Assembly (NCBI RefSeq): GCF_002845985.1
Contig: NZ_PDFK01000007.1
Span: 62,001-126,000 of the forward strand
DNA: 64,000 bases
Direction: 5' to 3'
From: Lysinibacillus fusiformis
GTDB taxonomy: Bacteria > Bacillota > Bacilli > Bacillales_A > Planococcaceae
The notes beneath the pieces are model-generated. The model worked only from the letters and a program-made list of their open reading frames with translations, was not told the DNA's origin and searched no databases. How positions within the stretch are numbered: position 1 is the stretch's first letter; each line of letters opens with the position of its first letter. The position numbers were made by a program, and so were the translations under genes. Shown here one piece after another: positions 34,580 through 43,249 of the stretch.

Positions 34580-35977
34580 CTATTTCTGATACTCAGGTTT
34601 CAAAACCATGCTGCAAACGCATTCCACCTGCGCCGTCTGTGCGAACATATCGACAGGCTGGATATACTCAACATGATAAAGCTTTGATAATTGTTGTAAA
34701 TCCTTCGCCAAAGTGGATGGATTACAGGACGTATAAACAAAACGCTTAGGTTTTAGCTTAAGCACTGTTCGAATAAATTCTGGTGCTAGTCCAGTTCGTG
34801 GTGGGTCTACTGTAATGACATCTGGAGTAAAACCTTCCTTGCGCCATTTGGCAAGGACACTTTCGGCTGTGCCGACTGCGTATTTTGTATGCTTGAAGCC
34901 ATGGTTGCGCGCATTTTTACGCGCATCTTGAATGCTTTCTGGAATGACATCCATCCCACGTACTTCTTTCGCCTGATCTGCTAGCCATAGCCCAATTGTT
35001 CCAACACCGCAATAGGCGTCAACGACTGTTTCTTTCCCCGTTAATGCAGCGGCTTTTTTTATTTCATCATAAAGATGAACAGTTTGTGTTGGATTTAGCT
35101 GGAAGAAGGCACGAGCTGATAAATCAAAGGCTAGTTCACCAAGCTCTTCATGAATCGTTTCCTTGCCATCCAGTACAATGGTTTCATCACCAAATATTAA
35201 TGATGTTTTTTCACGATTAATATTTTGTGCTATCGATACGATACTCGGATCGATTTTTTTTATACGTGTGATAAGTTCAGTTAAATGAGGGATTTCTTTT
35301 CGTGTTGTGACAAGAACTACTTGTGTCTCACCAGTACGAATCCCTGTACGTACAACAATCGTACGCACTAAACCATCTAGCGTACGACCGTCGTATATAG
35401 TGATATTTAGTTTTTGCAAAATCTTTCTTGTGGCTACGGTAATTTTAGAAGTGACTGGGTGCTGTACGAGACAATCATTAATATTCAAGAGCTTATTGCT
35501 TCCTTCAGCAAATAAACCTGCGTATACACGCTTACCCTCTTTACGTACTTGGAATTGGCTTTTATTACGATAGTGCCAAGGATTATCCATACCAAGTGTT
35601 TTACGTACTTCGATCGTTTCAGTTAAAGGTTTGGCATAACGTTCTAATGCTTGAATGACAATGTCTCGCTTTTCAAGTAGCTGTTTATTGTATGTCATAT
35701 GTTGAAGTTGACAGCCGCCACATTCGTTATAAACTGGGCAAGGTGCCTCCTGACGATGCTTCGAAGCTTTACGAATGTCTAAAACTTCTGCTTCAGCAAA
35801 ATTACGCTGTGTTTTCGTCACCTGAGCTGTAATTTCTTCTCCGGGAATAGCTCCTTTTACAAAAACTACATTACGTTTATAAAACCCTACACCCTCACCA
35901 TTAATACCAAGCCTTTTTATTGTTAGTGGGAATTTTTGTCCCACGGTCATTGTTGTTTGCTGCGTCAAACATTCCAC
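34580..35977 (-). CDS. RNA (uracil-5-)-methyltransferase, RlmCD/YfjO type
   Basis: 465 residues of the TrmA/RumA family. An N-terminal TRAM domain (~10-70) is followed by an iron-sulfur site, Cys80, Cys86 and Cys89 in [12 protein letters not shown] plus a later Cys in NDCLVQHP. The SAM-binding loop is [21 protein letters not shown] follows, and the nucleophile is Cys418 in [10 protein letters not shown]. Such enzymes make 5-methyluridine in 23S rRNA. B. subtilis has two, RlmCD (YefA) and YfjO; being next to pdaA points to the YfjO position, so the target base is uncertain. Confidence 0.88.
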   Translation of the reverse strand: MECLTQQTTMTVGQKFPLTIKRLGINGEGVGFYKRNVVFVKGAIPGEEITAQVTKTQRNFAEAEVLDIRKASKHRQEAPCPVYNECGGCQLQHMTYNKQLLEKRDIVIQALERYAKPLTETIEVRKTLGMDNPWHYRNKSQFQVRKEGKRVYAGLFAEGSNKLLNINDCLVQHPVTSKITVATRKILQKLNITIYDGRTLDGLVRTIVVRTGIRTGETQVVLVTTRKEIPHLTELITRIKKIDPSIVSIAQNINREKTSLIFGDETIVLDGKETIHEELGELAFDLSARAFFQLNPTQTVHLYDEIKKAAALTGKETVVDAYCGVGTIGLWLADQAKEVRGMDVIPESIQDARKNARNHGFKHTKYAVGTAESVLAKWRKEGFTPDVITVDPPRTGLAPEFIRTVLKLKPKRFVYTSCNPSTLAKDLQQLSKLYHVEYIQPVDMFAQTAQVECVCSMVLKPEYQK

Positions 35978-36005
35978 GTCCCTGCTCTATAATGTCATCT
36001 CCCCA

Positions 36006-36830
36006 TTATAACGAAGGAGCAGGCGATTGCAAAGCGACAGGAAAATCTTCATATTCCAATACTAAATCGTCAAGCGATAAGAAGGTATAGCCCTGCTTTT
36101 TAGCTTCCGCAATAAACATTGGTAAAGCTTCGGCATTATCCTGTGCTACAGTATGCATTAAAATAACAGCACCAGGATGTAATTGTTCCATAAGTGCGTT
36201 ATAGGCATAATCCGCACCACGACGTTCATCCTTCATCCAATCCTTGAAAGCCACAGACCAGAAAATATGGCGATAGCCTTCAGCATTTCCGACTTCTAAA
36301 AGTTTTGCATTGAAAGAACCTTCAGGTGGCCGAGCATATGTTGTACGATCGATTCCAGTTAATTCACGTAACTTCCCATCAAATTTCTGCCATTCCGTAC
36401 GCATTCCATCTGGAGAAAGTCGCGCCATATTGGGATGACCGTATGAATGATTCCCAATAATATGACCGTCTTCCACCATGCGTTTCACTAAATCGCTGGC
36501 ACTGTCTAAATAATGCCCTGTTAAAAAGAAAGTTGCTGGTACATTTTCTTTTTTCAATGTATCCAAAATACTTTCAGTAAAGCCGTTTTCATAGCCATTA
36601 TCAAATGTTAAATAGGCAATTTTTTTATCTGGCTTTCCTTTGTAAATCGCACCATATTGGTCAAGTAGCTGATCAAGCTGCGCTCCTGCTTCCGCCTGCT
36701 CACCATTTTTAGCACGCTTAAAGCCCCAATGGTGCTCATCAGAACCAGCAGCGAAATAAGGATTAATACTAATTCCTGCGGCAATAATAAAAGTAGCAAT
36801 TACCGCACCTACAATATGTTGTTTCCACAT
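36006..36830 (-). CDS. pdaA: Polysaccharide deacetylase PdaA (spore cortex delta-lactam synthesis)
   Basis: 274 residues with an N-terminal signal or anchor helix (~5-28). NodB-type motifs carry the PdaA variants: TFDNGYENG (Asp77), HSYGHP (His128, His132), RPPEGSFN and FWSVAFKDW, and HTVAQDNAEAL near the end. PdaA removes the N-acetyl group from muramic acid in the spore cortex, letting CwlD products become muramic delta-lactam, which germination enzymes need. A sigma-G-like promoter lies upstream, as expected for forespore expression. Confidence 0.92.
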   Translation of the reverse strand: MWKQHIVGAVIATFIIAAGISINPYFAAGSDEHHWGFKRAKNGEQAEAGAQLDQLLDQYGAIYKGKPDKKIAYLTFDNGYENGFTESILDTLKKENVPATFFLTGHYLDSASDLVKRMVEDGHIIGNHSYGHPNMARLSPDGMRTEWQKFDGKLRELTGIDRTTYARPPEGSFNAKLLEVGNAEGYRHIFWSVAFKDWMKDERRGADYAYNALMEQLHPGAVILMHTVAQDNAEALPMFIAEAKKQGYTFLSLDDLVLEYEDFPVALQSPAPSL

Positions 36831-36855
36831 AAAAAACGCATCCTTTCTTTTTCAT

Positions 36856-36886
36856 TAGAATGCGTAGTTTATAAAAAAATTATCCA
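36856..36886 (-). promoter_or_regulatory. Putative sigma-G promoter of pdaA
   Basis: Minus strand: TGGATA (36881-36886), 18 bases, CATTCTA (36856-36862), near the sigma-G pattern TGMATA-N17/18-CATNNTA. B. subtilis pdaA is sigma-G-dependent. Confidence 0.5.
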
Positions 36887-36898
36887 ACTTAATTTTTG

Positions 36899-37807
36899 CT
36901 AATTCTGAGCTTTTAGCAAATCTTCAAGTGCTTGCTTTAAAACAGGATATTTAAATGTAAAATGATGTTGTTGTAAAACAGTGGGCAGCACATGTTGTCC
37001 TTCTAAAACAAGCGAACTTTGTTCACCAAGAGCTAAACGCATCGCAAAACTTGGGACAGGTATCCAATGGCGTCTGCCCATGACTTCTGCGATTGTTTGT
37101 CCGAACTCTTTCATTCGCATAGCATTTGGAGCTGTTACATTAAATGGACCACGAATATTTTCATTTATAATCGCGAAATAAATTGCGCGTACTACATCAT
37201 CAATATGTACCCAAGAGAGCCATTGTTCACCAGAACCAATTGTTCCACCTATATACATTTGATAGGGCAATAGCATAGGTGGTAGAGCACCGCTATTTCG
37301 GCCTAAGATGACACCAAAGCGTGCAAAAGCCACGCGAATCCCTAATGATTCTGCTCGTTTCGCATGTCGTTCCCAATCATGGACGGTTGTACCCAAAAAA
37401 TCATGGGCATAGTCCATAAAATCCTCATGATAGACAGCTTCTGTAGAAGTAGGATAAATCCCCACGGCACTAGCATTGATAAGAACTTTAGGCTTTGACG
37501 TTAGCAAGTCCATTATCTTCACTAATTCAAGCGTTGCATTCATTCGGCTCCAATAAATAGCCTTCTTCTGTTTTTTCGTCCAGCGCCCATCATTTAATGA
37601 AACACCTGCTAAATTAACAAAGGCATCAGCACCCTCTAAAAAAGGCAAAGGCTGCTCGTGCTGCTGTAGCCATTGTACATAGTGAATACCATTTTCTAGT
37701 CTTGAGTGATGACGTGTTAAGACAAAAACATCATGTCCATTATCCTGTAATAGCTTTATGAGTGCACTCCCGACAAAGCCAGTGCCACCTGCAATAACGA
37801 TTTTCAT
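36899..37807 (-). CDS. yfhF: TIGR01777-type NAD(P)-dependent epimerase (YfhF)
   Basis: 302 residues from ATG 37807, after AGAGGTG; a frame extension to 37879 is not supported. The Rossmann motif GGTGFVGSALI is at the N-terminus, NLAGVSLNDGRWT, then INASAVGIYP, ARFGVILGRNSGALP and WLSWVHIDDVVRAI follow, and a C-terminal DUF1731-like segment ends with FKYPVLKQALEDLL. This extended-SDR group (YfcH/SULA type) has no proven substrate. It is divergent from recX, as in B. subtilis (yfhF-recX), with the 21-bp repeat array between. Confidence 0.85.
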   Translation of the reverse strand: MKIVIAGGTGFVGSALIKLLQDNGHDVFVLTRHHSRLENGIHYVQWLQQHEQPLPFLEGADAFVNLAGVSLNDGRWTKKQKKAIYWSRMNATLELVKIMDLLTSKPKVLINASAVGIYPTSTEAVYHEDFMDYAHDFLGTTVHDWERHAKRAESLGIRVAFARFGVILGRNSGALPPMLLPYQMYIGGTIGSGEQWLSWVHIDDVVRAIYFAIINENIRGPFNVTAPNAMRMKEFGQTIAEVMGRRHWIPVPSFAMRLALGEQSSLVLEGQHVLPTVLQQHHFTFKYPVLKQALEDLLKAQN

Positions 37808-37907
37808 AACAAGCACCTCTTCTCTGATCGAATAAAAACACTTACTAGTAAGTTTAACACTTAACTCAAAAGCGAACATCTTCAGTGCATTCCAGAATAA
37901 GCGTAAA

Positions 37908-38222
37908 TACTCGCGGAAGGAAGAGGAATACTTGCGGAGTGAAGAGAAATACTCGCGAAGTGAAGAGAAATACTCGCGGAGTGAAGAGAAATACTCGCGG
38001 AGTGAAGAGAAATACTCGCGGAGTGAAGAGAAATACTCGCGGAGTGAAGAGAAATACTCGCGGAGTGAAGAGAAATACTCGCGGAGTGAAGAGGAATACT
38101 TGCGGAGTGAAGAGGAATACTCGCGGAGTGAAGAGAAATACTCGCGGAGTGAAGAAGAATACTCGCGGAGTGAAGAGGAATACTCGCGGAGTGAAGAGAA
38201 ATACTCGCGAATGAAAGCAAAA
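37908..38222. repeat. Tandem array of a 21-bp repeat, 15 units
   Basis: Fifteen head-to-tail units of exactly 21 bp begin at 37908 and every 21 bp to 38202; the first and last are diverged. The unit starts TACTCGCGGAGTGAAG and ends AGAAA or AGGAA. Each holds the small dyad ACTC-GCG-GAGT. Because 21 is a multiple of three, several frames on both strands stay open across the array; these are not treated as genes. It fills the divergent gap between yfhF and recX. Confidence 0.95.
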
Positions 38223-38258
38223 CCCTCTTGTCAGATCACTGCTCCCTTAAAAAAGAAA

Positions 38259-38267
38259 TGCTATAAT
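38259..38267 (+). promoter_or_regulatory. Extended -10 promoter of recX
   Basis: TGCTATAAT, 22 bp before the recX start; no good -35. The same string precedes ntdP and ygaD. Confidence 0.5.
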
Positions 38268-38289
38268 ATGCAATAGTGAGGTGTTTGCT

Positions 38290-39093
38290 ATGCGTATAAT
38301 TACGAAAATTGCACGTCAAAAAAACAATCCTGAACGATATAATATCTATATAAATGAGGAATATGCTTTTCCAGTTGATGAAGCCATACTTATTCAATTC
38401 GGTTTAACAAAGGGAAAGGTGCTTGATGAATTTGAAATCCAAGAGATTGCCTATGAGGATGAAATACGTAAGGCCTTTAATAAGGGGTTAAACTTTCTTT
38501 CTTATCAAATGCGAAGCGAGCATGAGGTGAAGAAAAAACTGCTCGCATTAGATTTTGGAGAAGCCGTAATATTGGAGGCAATTCAGAAGTTAAAGTCTTA
38601 TGGCTTTATCAATGATGAAAACTATTCAAAGGCATTGCTTGATACCAAGAAGGCTACGATGAAAAAAGGGCCGAGAGCCATTAGACAAGATCTTATTAAA
38701 AAGGGCATTGAGAAAAATTTGCAGGATGAAGTGCTTGCTACATATAGTTTTGAGGAACAATTAAAACTGGCAATGCAGTTAGCGGAGAAAATTATTCGCT
38801 CACAGAATAAGAAAACGCCAACACAAATAAAGACCAAGATCCAGGACTTTCTTTTAAGAAAAGGTTATGCATTTCCGATCGTGGAAGAGGTGCTTAGCCA
38901 AGTTGAGATAGTGCAGGATGATGATAACTGGCAGCAGTTATTAAATACTCAAGGCGAAAAAGTTTGGAAAAAGTATGTATCGAAGTATACTGGTTATGAG
39001 CTAAAGATGAAAGTTAAACAGGCGCTCTATCAAAAGGGTTTTCCTATAGAAATAATAGATCGTTTTATAGAAGAGAAGGAGAATGAAGAATGA
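38290..39093 (+). CDS. recX: Recombination regulator RecX
   Basis: 267 residues from ATG 38290, six bases after GTGAGGTG. The RecX three-helix repeats are clear: FLSYQMRSEHEVKKKLLALDF, YGFINDENYSKALLDTKKA, then KGPRAIRQDLIKKGI and FLLRKGYAF...VEEVL. RecX modulates RecA filaments. Its stop overlaps the yfhH start by four bases, so recX-yfhH-yfhJ form an operon. Confidence 0.92.
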   Translation: MRIITKIARQKNNPERYNIYINEEYAFPVDEAILIQFGLTKGKVLDEFEIQEIAYEDEIRKAFNKGLNFLSYQMRSEHEVKKKLLALDFGEAVILEAIQKLKSYGFINDENYSKALLDTKKATMKKGPRAIRQDLIKKGIEKNLQDEVLATYSFEEQLKLAMQLAEKIIRSQNKKTPTQIKTKIQDFLLRKGYAFPIVEEVLSQVEIVQDDDNWQQLLNTQGEKVWKKYVSKYTGYELKMKVKQALYQKGFPIEIIDRFIEEKENEE

Positions 39094-39419
39094 ACGAAAA
39101 AAATTATGCTGCGATGACCGAGCACGAACTGCGAGAAGAAATTGCTTTTCTAAAAGAGAAAGCTCGAAAGGCAGAACAGCTAGGAATTCTCAATGAGTTT
39201 GCTGTTTATGAGCGCAAAGCTTTAATGGCAGCAGCGTATTTAGTAGATCTGGATACGATTGTTCCTGGAGAAATGTATCGTATTGATGGTTCAGATAATG
39301 AGTTTTTCCAAGTAGATTATTTAAAGGGTCGCTTTGCTTGGGGACATCGTTTAGGCGGGGACAAGTACCAAGAGGCATTACCTGTATCGATATTATCCCC
39401 TGTAAAGGCGGGTAAGTAA
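39090..39419 (+). CDS. yfhH: YfhH family protein (DUF1811)
   Basis: 109 residues, start overlapping recX (ATGA). The N-terminal helix MTEHELREEIAFLKEKARKAEQLG is followed by a beta part with VPGEMYRIDGSDNEFFQVDYLKG and FAWGHRLGG, typical of DUF1811. The function is unknown. Its constant place next to recX in Bacilli is the main context. Confidence 0.88.
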   Translation: MNEKNYAAMTEHELREEIAFLKEKARKAEQLGILNEFAVYERKALMAAAYLVDLDTIVPGEMYRIDGSDNEFFQVDYLKGRFAWGHRLGGDKYQEALPVSILSPVKAGK

Positions 39420-39689
39420 ATGGAAGAAAAACTTGAAAAATTAACAGCAGAGTTACTAGCAAAAAATCCACAAATGTCTGTTGGACGGGCACGAGTTTGG
39501 GTGGAATTATTATGGAGTGATTTTGAATCAACAGCTGCGAAAGCAGGATATGCTTATCGTGGGGCAGAGTACACAGAAAATCTTGTGCGTCAATTAATTG
39601 CAAGCTATGGTGATAAATTACATGTTTTTGCAGGACGCAATCCGAAATATGCTCATTTCTTAGATGCCAGTGATGATATGTTACAATAA
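39420..39689 (+). CDS. yfhJ: YfhJ family protein (WVELL domain)
   Basis: 89 residues starting right after the yfhH stop. It contains the namesake segment GRARVWVELLWSDFESTAAKAG and a conserved GDKLHVFAGRNPKYAHFL. This is a small cytosolic family of unknown function, and the last gene of the recX operon. Confidence 0.88.
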   Translation: MEEKLEKLTAELLAKNPQMSVGRARVWVELLWSDFESTAAKAGYAYRGAEYTENLVRQLIASYGDKLHVFAGRNPKYAHFLDASDDMLQ

Positions 39690-39690
39690 T

Positions 39691-39720
39691 AAAACCCTGA
39701 CCACTATTGGTCAGGGTTTA
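39691..39720. terminator. Bidirectional terminator
   Basis: AAACCCTGACCA/TGGTCAGGGTTT with a four-base loop. Confidence 0.85.
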
Positions 39721-39724
39721 CTGC

Positions 39725-40711
39725 TTAATTACTTGCGCCAATTTGTAGCTTTTTCTGTAGTTTATCTTCTGTAAAAATCCACCCTGTATAAGACGTAACA
39801 ATTTCATAATCATCGTTTAAATGTGCAACAGCTACGAAAGGATAGCGATTATCACTACGATAACGTAAATCGATTAACCTTACTTCTGTTAAGCCATTTT
39901 CAAGTTCTGAAATTTCCCATCTGTACATTGGAGAGAAGGACACAAATGCAGCTAGATTAGAATCTTTCATTGCCGCATCTATAACTGGAGTTTTAGGTAA
40001 AGGCTTGATTTCGAATTTATCGTAAATATTAACAGTCCTTCCATAAGCACGCCCAACATAATAATGAGTCTTAGACTTGGCTGCGATTCGCCAGTGGAAG
40101 AAGCGCATTGTAGGTGCTACAATAACATATTCCTCGTCCTGAATGGTATGATGCACAGCTTTTTTTACAGCTCTTTGAACAGCAAATCGTAAAATATAAT
40201 AAATCACAATTACGATATACATGATACTAAATGTCCAAACTGGATTTGTGCCAAATGCCCATAACACTATACCGAGGCAATGTAAGGAAAAGATAATTGG
40301 ATCGAATGTATTGATGACACCTAATGCTACCCATTTTTTAGAGAATGGCCGAATTGCTTGCGTACCATAGGCGTTAAAAATATCAACAAAGACATGAAGG
40401 CCAACAGCTAAAAAGGTCCAAAGCCATAAATGAAACACATTTACGTCTTGCAAAATAAGCGATAAAACAACTGTAATTAAAATAGGCCAAATAGCCACAG
40501 CTGGTAGTGAATGTGTAATTCCTCGATGATGTCGAATATAGATAGCGTTATTACGTAGCTTTAACACAGTGTCGACATCTGGAGCTTGTGAGCCAATAAT
40601 TGTCCCTGCCATTACTGCTGTAAAAGTCATTGAATGATTGGCTACTACAGGGTCGGCTAATGCAAGACCGCCAAGGGCAATACCCATAACGAAATGTGTA
40701 CCTGAATCCAA
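39725..40711 (-). CDS. yfhP: YfhP-type membrane-bound metal-dependent hydrolase
   Basis: 328 residues from a TTG start at 40711, preceded by AGGAGTGG on the minus strand. The DUF457/YdjM pattern is visible: GTHFVMGIALGGLA, IIGSQAPDVDT, RHHRGITHSLPAVAIWP (His and Asp metal-site candidates) and HVFVDIFNAYGTQAI, spread over about five membrane segments. A soluble C-terminal domain of ~130 residues follows. It is divergent from mutY, as yfhP and mutY (yfhQ) are neighbours in B. subtilis. Substrate unknown. Confidence 0.85.
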   Translation of the reverse strand: MDSGTHFVMGIALGGLALADPVVANHSMTFTAVMAGTIIGSQAPDVDTVLKLRNNAIYIRHHRGITHSLPAVAIWPILITVVLSLILQDVNVFHLWLWTFLAVGLHVFVDIFNAYGTQAIRPFSKKWVALGVINTFDPIIFSLHCLGIVLWAFGTNPVWTFSIMYIVIVIYYILRFAVQRAVKKAVHHTIQDEEYVIVAPTMRFFHWRIAAKSKTHYYVGRAYGRTVNIYDKFEIKPLPKTPVIDAAMKDSNLAAFVSFSPMYRWEISELENGLTEVRLIDLRYRSDNRYPFVAVAHLNDDYEIVTSYTGWIFTEDKLQKKLQIGASN

Positions 40712-40907
40712 AAATATCCACTCCTAGTATGCGGTAAAATCGAGTACAATGTGCATACATCTTTATTTCAATAATAATAAAAGATCTATTAAATTTTATG
40801 ACATTCAAGCAAAGGAGACGATTTTTGTCGACTAAACCCGAATGTTCTTTTCTTAATTGTATACCCTTTTCATCATAAATTAAATCGTAAAAACAACGGA
40901 GGTCACT

Positions 40908-41942
40908 GTGAATTACCCATATGTAACAGAATTTCGACAATCTTTAGTCGACTGGTTTAACGCTGAGAAACGCGACTTACCGTGGAGACATACAACTGAC
41001 CCTTATAAAATTTGGGTATCAGAAGTGATGCTACAGCAGACACGTGTCGACACAGTTATTCCTTATTACAATCGTTTTATGGAAAGTTTTCCAACATTAG
41101 ATTTGCTCGCAGAAGCACCACAAGAATACTTACTGAAGCATTGGGAAGGTCTTGGGTATTATTCTCGAGCTCGCAACTTACAAGCAGGTGCTCGTGAGGT
41201 TTTAGAAAATTACGGAGGCGTAGTACCAGACAATCGCCACGAAATATCAAAATTAAAAGGTGTTGGTCCCTATACTGCAGGTGCTATTTTAAGTATTGCC
41301 TACAACAAGCCTGAACATGCAGTAGACGGTAATGTTATGCGAGTCTTAAGTAGGGTACTTGATATACATGATGACATCGCTATGCCAAAAAAGAAGAAAG
41401 TTTTCGAAGTAGCGGTGGAGAAACTCATTGATCCTGAGCATGCTTCCTCTTTTAACCAAGGTTTAATGGAACTCGGCGCGCTTATTTGTACACCTACCTC
41501 GCCCAAATGTTTATTATGCCCAGTACGAGAATATTGTACGGCGTTTAATGAAGGGGAACCAGACAAATTACCTGTCAAATCAAAAAAAATAAAAATGAAG
41601 CACCTTACATATGATGTCCTTGTATGTGAAGATGAAAACGGACGATTTTTAATGCAGCAGCGTCCTGAGAAAGGTCTACTTGCTAATCTATGGCAATTTC
41701 CGATGATTGACACAAGCCAATCTACAGTAGAAAACTTTAAAAAAGAATTTACAGTAAATGTTCATGCCGAACATGAGTTGCTTACATTTAAACATGTTTT
41801 TTCACATTTAACTTGGCATATAAATAGCTATTATATGAAATGTGAGTCTTTTGCGCAGGGCGACTGGCTAAGCCGAGAGCAAATAGAACGTTTGCCGATG
41901 CCTGTCCCGATGCTAAAAATTTGGGAAGAAGTCAAAAAGTAA
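40908..41942 (+). CDS. mutY: A/G-specific adenine glycosylase MutY
   Basis: 344 residues from GTG 40908, after CGGAGGT. Catalytic Glu39 (SEVMLQQTR) and Asp140 (VDGNVMRV) are present, with the helix-hairpin-helix LKGVGPYTAGAI between. The [4Fe-4S] cluster ligands are Cys194, Cys201, Cys204 and Cys210. The C-terminal Nudix-like domain (LTYDVLV...LWQFP) reads 8-oxoG. It removes adenine opposite 8-oxoguanine. Confidence 0.95.
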   Translation: MNYPYVTEFRQSLVDWFNAEKRDLPWRHTTDPYKIWVSEVMLQQTRVDTVIPYYNRFMESFPTLDLLAEAPQEYLLKHWEGLGYYSRARNLQAGAREVLENYGGVVPDNRHEISKLKGVGPYTAGAILSIAYNKPEHAVDGNVMRVLSRVLDIHDDIAMPKKKKVFEVAVEKLIDPEHASSFNQGLMELGALICTPTSPKCLLCPVREYCTAFNEGEPDKLPVKSKKIKMKHLTYDVLVCEDENGRFLMQQRPEKGLLANLWQFPMIDTSQSTVENFKKEFTVNVHAEHELLTFKHVFSHLTWHINSYYMKCESFAQGDWLSREQIERLPMPVPMLKIWEEVKK

Positions 41943-41983
41943 ATCGCAGGAAATTAAATCCATCTTAAAATAATCAATTCATG

Positions 41984-42014
41984 AGCATAAAAGTCATCAC
42001 CTCAGTACACAATA
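41984..42014 (+). promoter_or_regulatory. Putative sigma-G promoter of the sspE-like gene
   Basis: AGCATA (41984-41989), 18 bases, CACAATA (42008-42014), near the sigma-G pattern, 23 bp before the start codon. Confidence 0.55.
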
Positions 42015-42037
42015 ACTAGCGTGGAGGTGAATGAAGG

Positions 42038-42214
42038 ATGAAAAAACAAAACAACCAAAATTTCCAACCGAATAAAAACATGCAACGTCAAAGTGAAGAG
42101 TTTGGTTATGAAACGGACGTAAATGAAGTGCAAAAGCAAAATGCAAAAGCAGAGCAAAAGAAAGCTCCAGCTTCAGGCCGTTTCTCTAAAACTAACCAAG
42201 ATTTAGGTGAGTAA
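42038..42214 (+). CDS. sspE: Gamma-type small acid-soluble spore protein (SspE-like)
   Basis: 58 residues, ATG 42038 seven bases after GGAGGTGA. The polar, Gln/Asn/Lys-rich sequence contains EEFGYETDVNEVQKQNAKAE followed by KKAPASGRFSK, which matches one repeat of gamma-type SASPs (FGTETNVQQVKQQNAQAE-type) including the GPR protease site region (EFGYETD). Gamma SASPs store amino acids in the spore core and are degraded by GPR at germination. It has one repeat only, shorter than the two-repeat B. subtilis SspE. Its place after mutY and before ygaC agrees with sspE in B. subtilis, and a sigma-G-like promoter precedes it. Confidence 0.85.
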   Translation: MKKQNNQNFQPNKNMQRQSEEFGYETDVNEVQKQNAKAEQKKAPASGRFSKTNQDLGE

Positions 42215-42246
42215 CACTTTGTAACTGCATAACTGCATTTACCTCT

Positions 42247-42293
42247 AAGGGGCTGTCTAAAATCCGAAAAGATGAAAAAGACAGCCCCTTTCT
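42247..42293 (+). terminator. Rho-independent terminator
   Basis: AAGGGGCTGTCT/AGACAGCCCCTT followed by a short T run, after the sspE-like gene. Confidence 0.75.
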
Positions 42294-42460
42294 AATTGCT
42301 AAGAAAATCCTCTAAAAGTGGTATAGTGTTGCAATTAATTAAATAATCCCACTGAGGCTGACAAGCTTATAAAAATCGCTTTAATTGACTAAATTTTATA
42401 CTAATTCAAAATGGCGTAGTGAAATTTGTGGTTTTCTAACTACACCTTTCGCGTACACAT

Positions 42461-42469
42461 TGCTATAAT
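42461..42469 (+). promoter_or_regulatory. Extended -10 promoter of ntdP
   Basis: TGCTATAAT, 52 bp before the ATG; no convincing -35. Confidence 0.5.
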
Positions 42470-42521
42470 ATACTAGAGACTGCTAGATTTAGGTAGCATA
42501 GACGAAAAGGTGGGCTTCAAA

Positions 42522-43070
42522 ATGGCATTACCGGTAGAAGGAGAAACGATACAAATACATAGTTATAAGCACAATGGCCGTATCCACCGTGTTTGGCAAG
42601 AAACGATGGTTTTAAAAGGAACAAAGAATATCGTTATCGGTGCGAATGAACGGACCCTTGTGACAGAATCCGATGGTCGGACATGGCTAACGAGAGAGCC
42701 TTCTATTTGTTACTTTCATGCGGAACACTGGTTTAACATCATCTGTATGCTACGTGAAGACGGTGTGTATTATTATTGTAATCTAAGCTCACCATTTGTT
42801 TTCGATAATAATGCCATTAAATATATCGACTATGATTTAGACATTAAAGTTTATCCTGACATGTCTTATACCCTCTTAGATGAGGATGAATATGAGCTTC
42901 ATCGTAAGGAAATGTCTTATCCTGAAGTCATTGATAAAATTTTAAAGCGCAATGTCGATAAATTAATAAGCTGGATTCAACAAAAAAGAGGACCATTTGC
43001 ACCCGACTTCATCGATGTCTGGACAAATCGTTACAAGTTCCAGCTTGATATGCAGTCAGATGATTGTTAG
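42522..43070 (+). CDS. ntdP: Nucleoside tri-/diphosphatase (YgaC, DUF402)
   Basis: 182 residues from ATG 42522, after AAAGGTGGG; GTG 42510 lies within that site. It aligns with Bacillus YgaC almost throughout: [50 protein letters not shown] and [20 protein letters not shown] (the acidic metal-binding stretch). The DUF402 family includes the S. aureus and B. subtilis enzymes that hydrolyse nucleoside di- and triphosphates. Confidence 0.9.
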   Translation: MALPVEGETIQIHSYKHNGRIHRVWQETMVLKGTKNIVIGANERTLVTESDGRTWLTREPSICYFHAEHWFNIICMLREDGVYYYCNLSSPFVFDNNAIKYIDYDLDIKVYPDMSYTLLDEDEYELHRKEMSYPEVIDKILKRNVDKLISWIQQKRGPFAPDFIDVWTNRYKFQLDMQSDDC

Positions 43071-43072
43071 TG

Positions 43073-43105
43073 ACACCTATTAGTTTACCTAATAGGTGTT
43101 TTTTT
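43073..43105 (+). terminator. Rho-independent terminator
   Basis: ACACCTATTA/TAATAGGTGT with seven T after ntdP. Confidence 0.85.
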
Positions 43106-43184
43106 GTTGGATACAGCCAACTGTAAAGAGAGAAGTAAAATAGTTCGCTGTAAAGTCAATATAACTGTATTTTAATCAAAATAT

Positions 43185-43193
43185 TGCTATAAT
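43185..43193 (+). promoter_or_regulatory. Extended -10 promoter of ygaD
   Basis: TGCTATAAT, 56 bp before the TTG start. Confidence 0.45.
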
Positions 43194-43249
43194 ACGTAGG
43201 GCATTCATAATCGAATGTCTGTTTCTTTTTGTAAGGATGTGATGAAAAG

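Noticed and set aside
33478-34580. Prophage region
   Set aside because: Only one gene with a vague phage resemblance; no integrase, structural genes or att repeats nearby.
37908-38222. Possible CRISPR array
   Set aside because: Units are directly tandem with no unique spacers, and no cas genes are near.
37882-38276. Three overlapping open frames (about 110 codons each, both strands) across the 21-bp repeats
   Set aside because: A repeat of 21 bp keeps several frames open at once; none has a convincing start site and the products are only repeats such as SRSEEKY or NTRGVKR.
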